From assembly GCA_900016875.1 (NCBI GenBank), contig FCNR01000032.1, positions 120,699 through 184,698 on the forward strand: a DNA stretch of 64,000 bases. Direction: 5' to 3'. Position numbers and translations under genes: made by a program. Every line of letters starts with the position of its first letter. Position 1 is the first letter of the stretch. This stretch comes from Eubacteriaceae bacterium CHKCI004. GTDB taxonomy: Bacteria > Bacillota > Clostridia > Lachnospirales > Lachnospiraceae. Positions 60,046 through 64,000 of this stretch are shown here, one piece after another. The notes below the pieces were generated by a model, which saw only the letters and a program-made list of their open reading frames with translations, ran no database searches and had not been told where the DNA came from.

Positions 60046-60378
60046 ATGCTGACAAAAGAAGAATTGCCGGAATGTCCGGTGGCAACTACAGTACAGCTTA
60101 TTGGAAGTAAATGGAAACTTTTAATTATAAGAAATCTTCGGATGCGCCCATGGCGCTTTAATGAATTGAAAAAAAATCTGGAAGGCATCAGCCAGAAAGT
60201 TCTCACGGACAGCCTGCGTTCCATGGAAGAAGATGGCATCATTATCCGTACCGTTTATCCGGAAGTTCCGCCCCGGGTCGAGTACAGTCTTTCAGAATTG
60301 GGAGAGTCCATAAAACCGATCCTTGACGCCATGGAACAATGGGGAACGAATTATAAAGCAAGTCTTGAAACAGACTGA
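60046..60378 (+). CDS. HxlR family transcriptional regulator
   Basis: A 110-residue winged-helix regulator of the HxlR type. It starts with the typical N-terminal Cys (ELPECPVATTVQLIGSKWKLLIIRNL), then WRFNELKKNLEGISQKVLTDSLRSMEEDGII and YPEVPPRVEYSLSELGESI. HxlR-family proteins often sense electrophiles or oxidants through that Cys. It is followed 17 nt later by a MATE transporter gene, which it probably controls. AAAGAGG lies about 10 nt before the start. Confidence 0.9.
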   Translation: MLTKEELPECPVATTVQLIGSKWKLLIIRNLRMRPWRFNELKKNLEGISQKVLTDSLRSMEEDGIIIRTVYPEVPPRVEYSLSELGESIKPILDAMEQWGTNYKASLETD

Positions 60379-60395
60379 GGAAAGAAGGAAATGTG

Positions 60396-61766
60396 ATGAA
60401 GTCTCATCAGACAGATTTTTCAAAAGGAAATGTATACAGAAATATCTGCGAGGTAGCCGTGCCTATGATCTTTGCACAGCTTCTTAATCTTCTGTATAAT
60501 GTCGTGGATCGTATTTACATAGGCAAAATTCCAGGTACCGGAACCATCGCTCTCACCGGCGTGGGGCTCTGCTTTCCGCTTATTACTCTTGTCTCAGCTT
60601 TCACCTATCTTTATGGAAACGGGGGTTCTCCGCTGTGCGCCATGGAACGCGGAAAGGGCGATGACCACGAGGCGGAACTCTTCATGGGTAATTCTTTTAC
60701 GTTGCTGGTATGGACCGGAATAATTCTGACGGTCATCGGACTGCTCTTTTACCGGCCTGTGCTCTATCTTTTCGGCGCCAGTGACATTACATTTCCTTAC
60801 GCGCAGGAATACATACGGATTTATCTGCTCGGCACCGTTTTCGTAATGATTTCAGTGGGTATGAATCCTTTTATCAACTGTCAGGGATTTGGAAGTATGG
60901 GCATGCTCACCATTCTGATCGGCGCAGTATTAAACATTATCCTGGATCCGCTGTTTATCTTTGTCTTCCATATGGGCGTTTCAGGAGCCGCTGTCGCCAC
61001 CGTTTTGTCTCAGCTTTGCTCCGCACTCTGGGTTCTCCGTTTTCTCACGGGAAAAAGGGCAGTTCTCCATCTGAAAAGAACTGCCCTCCGTCTGCAGATA
61101 ACTAAGGTGAAAAAAATCTTTGCTCTTGGTATTTCCGGTTTTTTCATGGCATTTACCAACAGCCTTGTACAGATTGTCTGCAACAAAACCCTCCATGTAT
61201 ACGGAGGAGACTTGTATGTGGGGGTGATGACGGTATTAAATTCTGTTCGGGATATCTGCACCATGCCGGTGCAGGGTTTTACCAACGGCGCCTCACCAGT
61301 CATCAGTTTTAATTATGGTGAAGGGACTTATAAAAAGGTACGTCAGGCCATCGGCTTTATGACCGCAGTCTGCGTTGCATACACGCTTTTCATGTGGGGA
61401 ATCCTGAAGCTTTTTCCGGCATTTTTTATTCGTCTGTTCAACAACAGCCCGGATTTGCTGGCACAAGGCATCCCTGCTCTCCATATTTATTTTTTTGGTT
61501 TTTGTTTCATGGCGCTGCAGTTCAGCGGACAGAGTGTATTCGTGGCGCTCGGCAAATCTAAGTACGCCACCTTTTTCTCCCTTCTCCGAAAGGCGATCAT
61601 TGTTGTCCCTCTAACGATCCTTCTTCCGGGGATTCACGGACTTGGAACTGACGGCGTATTCTGGGCAGAGCCCATCTCCAATCTCTTGGGAGGCTGCGCC
61701 TGCTTTATCACTATGCTGGTCACAGTGCTCCCGGAACTTTCCTCCAAATCTTCTTCCAAGATTTAA
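60396..61766 (+). CDS. MATE family efflux transporter
   Basis: A 456-residue multidrug and toxin extrusion protein with twelve predicted helices. MATE-type segments are VAVPMIFAQLLNLLYNVVDRIYIG near the start, NPFINCQGFGSMGMLTILIGAVLNIILDP in helices 5-6, and SGQSVFVALGKSKYA in the second half. It uses a Na+ or H+ gradient to expel cationic compounds. ATG 60396 has AAGGAA upstream; GTG 60393 is in frame. Its stop overlaps the convergent kinase gene by 4 nt. Confidence 0.92.
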   Translation: MKSHQTDFSKGNVYRNICEVAVPMIFAQLLNLLYNVVDRIYIGKIPGTGTIALTGVGLCFPLITLVSAFTYLYGNGGSPLCAMERGKGDDHEAELFMGNSFTLLVWTGIILTVIGLLFYRPVLYLFGASDITFPYAQEYIRIYLLGTVFVMISVGMNPFINCQGFGSMGMLTILIGAVLNIILDPLFIFVFHMGVSGAAVATVLSQLCSALWVLRFLTGKRAVLHLKRTALRLQITKVKKIFALGISGFFMAFTNSLVQIVCNKTLHVYGGDLYVGVMTVLNSVRDICTMPVQGFTNGASPVISFNYGEGTYKKVRQAIGFMTAVCVAYTLFMWGILKLFPAFFIRLFNNSPDLLAQGIPALHIYFFGFCFMALQFSGQSVFVALGKSKYATFFSLLRKAIIVVPLTILLPGIHGLGTDGVFWAEPISNLLGGCACFITMLVTVLPELSSKSSSKI

Positions 61767-63082
61767 ACAACCGGGAACAGCAGAGTCAGGCGGAATATGC
61801 CTCCTGCTGTTTCCGCTGTACATTTCCCGCCCATCTTCGCCATCATGTTTTTAATGTTCTGTATGCCGATACCAGTGCTTTCCGTTTTATCGGCGCCGCA
61901 ACGGATCCGGTTTTCAACGGTGAAACCAATGACATTTTCTTTTTTGACGGTACACAGCTCTTTTTCAGCGTTATATATCTTCAGCGGAAAAGCGGGGTCT
62001 GCGTATTTGATGAGATTGGATGTGATGTTATCCATAATTCTCATCATATAATTTTCTGAACTCTGAATCCTTTTGTCAGGCCATTCCATCTGACAATCCA
62101 CCTGAAATCCCTTCTTCTCCAGATAACTGCAGGTTTCTGAAAACAAGTCATAAAATAATGTCTCAAAGGATTCCGGCTGTCCCAGTTCAATTTCATCCTC
62201 TCCGGTTACAAGCGAATATTCGAACAGATTATCCGTAAGCTGTTTCATGCGGTACGCTTTTTTCTCAATGATCTCAATATATTTTTTTTGCCTTTCCTCA
62301 TCCGTTTCTTTTTTCAGTATCTCCGCATAAAGCATGATGGACGTCACAGGCGTCCGGAGATCATGCGACATCTCTGTCACGATTCTCTGGTTCTCTCTGA
62401 CCATTCGCGCTTCTTTTTCGCGCATTTCAAGAAACGACCTGCGCATGGAGTCAATCCCCGCCGCCAAAACAGCCAGTTCATCTCTTCCCTTCACCGTCAC
62501 CGCATAATCAAGACTTCCTCCTTCCAGTATCTCGATATCTTCACTGAGCCTTGAAATATAATGCATTTTTTTTCGTATTCCGAGCAGCACCAGGCATAAA
62601 AAAACGGCAAAAGAAACAAAGAGATTGGCAATAAATACATAATTATAAAATTGATATCCATATGCACCCAGAATAATGACCTGCGTCATGCCGTCTGCAA
62701 ATTCTACTTCGTAGCTGACCTCATAATCGCTGAGAGCTATTTCTTCTTCCCACACTTCCTGGTCCGGGTAGTCTGAATTAAAAATAAGGATTCCATCTTT
62801 ATATATATCAATCGACAAAATTTTCTGCTCCCGGACCCACTCTGAGATGACCGATGTATCATCTGTGGACAGATCTTCCCTGTCTATGTAATTCTGAAGC
62901 TCTTCAATGTAATGTCTGTCCTTTTTCTCCTGATATTCCACATTATACAAAGACTTGTCCAGGAAGTACATTCCGGCCAGATCAAGCGCTCTGAAAAGCA
63001 GTGCGGAAATAACGGCTGAAACGATAAGCAGGCGCAGAAGCTGCACATAGATAGAATTTCCTTTATTTATTTCCTGCGTCAA
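61763..63082 (-). CDS. Sensor histidine kinase
   Basis: A 439-residue membrane kinase. Helices at about 15-38 and 145-165 flank an extracytoplasmic domain of about 110 residues. HAMP follows, then the His box TEMSHDLRTPVTSIMLY. The N box is ITSNLIKYADP, and STGIGIQNIKNMM stands for the G2 box; a clear DxGxG (G1) box is not obvious, the region reading FTVENRIRCGADKTE. The pattern resembles clostridial BaeS/VanS-like kinases. The start is TTG 63082 with AAAGGGG 7 nt upstream, overlapping the response regulator by 20 nt. Confidence 0.88.
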   Translation of the reverse strand: MTQEINKGNSIYVQLLRLLIVSAVISALLFRALDLAGMYFLDKSLYNVEYQEKKDRHYIEELQNYIDREDLSTDDTSVISEWVREQKILSIDIYKDGILIFNSDYPDQEVWEEEIALSDYEVSYEVEFADGMTQVIILGAYGYQFYNYVFIANLFVSFAVFLCLVLLGIRKKMHYISRLSEDIEILEGGSLDYAVTVKGRDELAVLAAGIDSMRRSFLEMREKEARMVRENQRIVTEMSHDLRTPVTSIMLYAEILKKETDEERQKKYIEIIEKKAYRMKQLTDNLFEYSLVTGEDEIELGQPESFETLFYDLFSETCSYLEKKGFQVDCQMEWPDKRIQSSENYMMRIMDNITSNLIKYADPAFPLKIYNAEKELCTVKKENVIGFTVENRIRCGADKTESTGIGIQNIKNMMAKMGGKCTAETAGGIFRLTLLFPVV

Positions 63083-63779
63083 ATTTATACCCCTTTCCCC
63101 ACACGGTTTTAACATATTGCGGATATTTCGGATCTTTCTCTATTTTCACTCTGAGCTTCCGGATATGCACCATAACAGTACTGTTGCAGGAATAAAAATA
63201 CGGTTCCTCCCACACACTCTCGTAAAGATTCTGCGCAGAAAAAATCTTTCCCGGATGGCGCATCAGCAGAAGCAAAATATTATATTCGATATCTGTCATA
63301 TTTTTTTCCACACCATCCACGAAGACTTCATTGAAGGTTTTATGAATCCGAATCCCTCCTATTTCCAGATATGGCTCTTCCTCCTCTGTCTCCGGCGCAT
63401 ATTTTCCCATGTAGGTCCGGTACCGGCGCACCAGCGCTTTTACTCTTCCCAGAAGCTCCGCATAGGAAAAGGGTTTTGTAAGATAGTCATCTCCTCCTGC
63501 CATAAGGCCGATGAGTTTGTCCGACTCCTGAGCTTTTGCCGTCAAAAACAAAATCGGTACATTGGATATTTTCCGAATTTCCTCGCAGGTACGAAGACCT
63601 GACATTCCCGGCATCATAACATCCAGAATGACCAGATCCGTATTTTCATCCAAGATTTCCAGACCTTTCGTCCCATTTTCCGCCTCATGCACCACATAAT
63701 TTTCACTTTCCAAAAGAATCCGCACACCCTCTCTGATATCTGCATCATCTTCCACAATCAATACTTGTTCTTTCTTCAT
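63063..63779 (-). CDS. OmpR-family response regulator
   Basis: A 238-residue regulator with a complete receiver (VLIVEDDADI, phosphoacceptor Asp53 in LVILDVMMPGM, FLTAKAQ, TKPFSYAELLGR). The winged-helix output domain includes DIEYNILLLLMRHPGKIFSAQNLYESVW and YVKTVWGKGYKF. AAGGAG precedes the start at 63779. It is co-translated with the kinase. Targets are unknown; the inverted repeat just upstream may be an autoregulatory site. Confidence 0.9.
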   Translation of the reverse strand: MKKEQVLIVEDDADIREGVRILLESENYVVHEAENGTKGLEILDENTDLVILDVMMPGMSGLRTCEEIRKISNVPILFLTAKAQESDKLIGLMAGGDDYLTKPFSYAELLGRVKALVRRYRTYMGKYAPETEEEEPYLEIGGIRIHKTFNEVFVDGVEKNMTDIEYNILLLLMRHPGKIFSAQNLYESVWEEPYFYSCNSTVMVHIRKLRVKIEKDPKYPQYVKTVWGKGYKFDAGNK

Positions 63780-63855
63780 ATTTTTACTCCTTTTTGCAGG
63801 TTCTTTTGTTTATTATATCAGTATACCGTGTTTTGGCGGAAAATTTATTACAGAA

Positions 63856-63873
63856 TTCTTAGAATATTAAGAA
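63856..63873. promoter_or_regulatory. Inverted repeat upstream of response regulator gene
   Basis: TTCTTA-GAATAT-TAAGAA, a perfect 6-bp-arm dyad 77 nt upstream of the response regulator start. It could bind the regulator itself. TATACT and TATAAT -10 candidates lie between it and the gene. Confidence 0.4.
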
Positions 63874-63877
63874 GGTT

Positions 63878-63920
63878 CCGTCGCAGTAACGGTCTAACGA
63901 CCGTAACTGCTGACGGACTT
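63878..63920 (+). terminator. Terminator-like hairpin at right edge
   Basis: The arms CCGTC-GCAGT-A-ACGGTC and GACCGT-A-ACTGC-TGACGG pair with one mismatch and one bulge around the loop TAAC. On the plus strand CTTTTTG follows. No plus-strand gene lies immediately upstream, so it may belong to the palindromic element rather than end a transcript. Confidence 0.5.
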
Positions 63921-63923
63921 TTT

Positions 63924-63993
63924 GTGCGCATTTTCAGCAGAATCTGTTTGCTTTGGCTACAATTACAGCGCTTGCGCTGCTGAAAAAGCGCAC
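63924..63993. repeat. Large inverted repeat at right edge
   Basis: GTGCGCATTTTCAGCAG (63924-63940) and CTGCTGAAAAAGCGCAC (63977-63993) match as an inverted repeat at 16 of 17 positions, with a 36-nt centre. The centre holds a smaller perfect hairpin, CAGCGC-TT-GCGCTG (63966-63979), which overlaps the right arm. It lies directly after another hairpin and may be part of a REP- or MITE-like element continuing beyond the window. Confidence 0.6.
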
Positions 63994-64000
63994 TGATCTA

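Noticed and set aside
1..64000. tRNA, rRNA, CRISPR, prophage or insertion-sequence features
   Set aside because: None was seen on reading both strands; no transposase, integrase or regular spacer array is present.

Overview
The window reads as a chromosomal segment of an anaerobic, low-to-moderate GC member of the Bacillota, most likely a Lachnospiraceae-type gut clostridium. This rests on the gene content: HydF for [FeFe]-hydrogenase, a FeoA/FeoA/FeoB iron system, DUF3793 next to flavodoxin, XdhC with molybdopterin genes, AGGAGG ribosome sites, and sigma-A promoters with 17-bp spacers. I see no rRNA, tRNA, CRISPR array, insertion sequence or prophage. Most genes lie on the minus strand.

Layout. 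1-5732: the 5' end of a HAD phosphatase gene, an AIM24 protein, a YolD / Y-family polymerase pair behind a promoter with two LexA-like boxes, and a metal P-type ATPase divergent from a TetR regulator. 5771-9319: an ABC-F ATPase divergent from an XRE regulator and lipoprotein. 9328-13925: a molybdenum-cofactor operon (xdhC, molybdopterin-binding protein, moaC, moaA, MOSC-MogA). 14045-17401: an ECF sigma/anti-sigma pair, an orphan HPt protein and hydF. 17652-22112: ferrous-iron uptake (feoA, feoA, feoB, a Fur-like gene) and a flavodoxin/DUF3793 operon. Three promoter regions here share a TTAG-N6-CTAA operator. 22152-28211: a c-di-GMP phosphodiesterase, a DUF1624 membrane protein and a TrkH/TrkA potassium system.

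28507-33019 is the most unusual block. It has two paralogous secreted proteins with an Ig-like domain and an Asp/Trp-rich tail, preceded by a long leader with a predicted three-way-junction RNA and helically phased TGTAAAAT boxes. Next to it is a two-component system whose kinase carries the same WDD-type acidic block outside the membrane. Its response regulator has lost about seven residues, including the receiver's acidic pocket.

33253-41999 holds an aldo/keto reductase and a mec-like locus. BlaI and BlaR1 sit between two class B penicillin-binding protein genes, and all three promoters carry TACATATGTA-type operators. 42155-47724 is an Na/Pi transporter and a KdpDE-like two-component system in one operon with KtrB/KtrA. 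48050-56074 has a cupin protein, a membrane-anchored protein of unknown function, a TIGR00300 ornithine cyclodeaminase-like enzyme, an amidohydrolase, and an M20 peptidase with a YfcC transporter behind a leader with an attenuator-like hairpin and a 27-bp tandem repeat. 56097-59801 is a tight operon of osmoprotectant-binding protein, ABC ATPase, class M sirtuin and zinc macrodomain, running into a GntR gene remnant. 60046-63993 has HxlR/MATE, a second two-component system, and a cluster of large palindromes at the window end.

All assignments come from reading motifs and sequence by eye. No database search or folding program was run.
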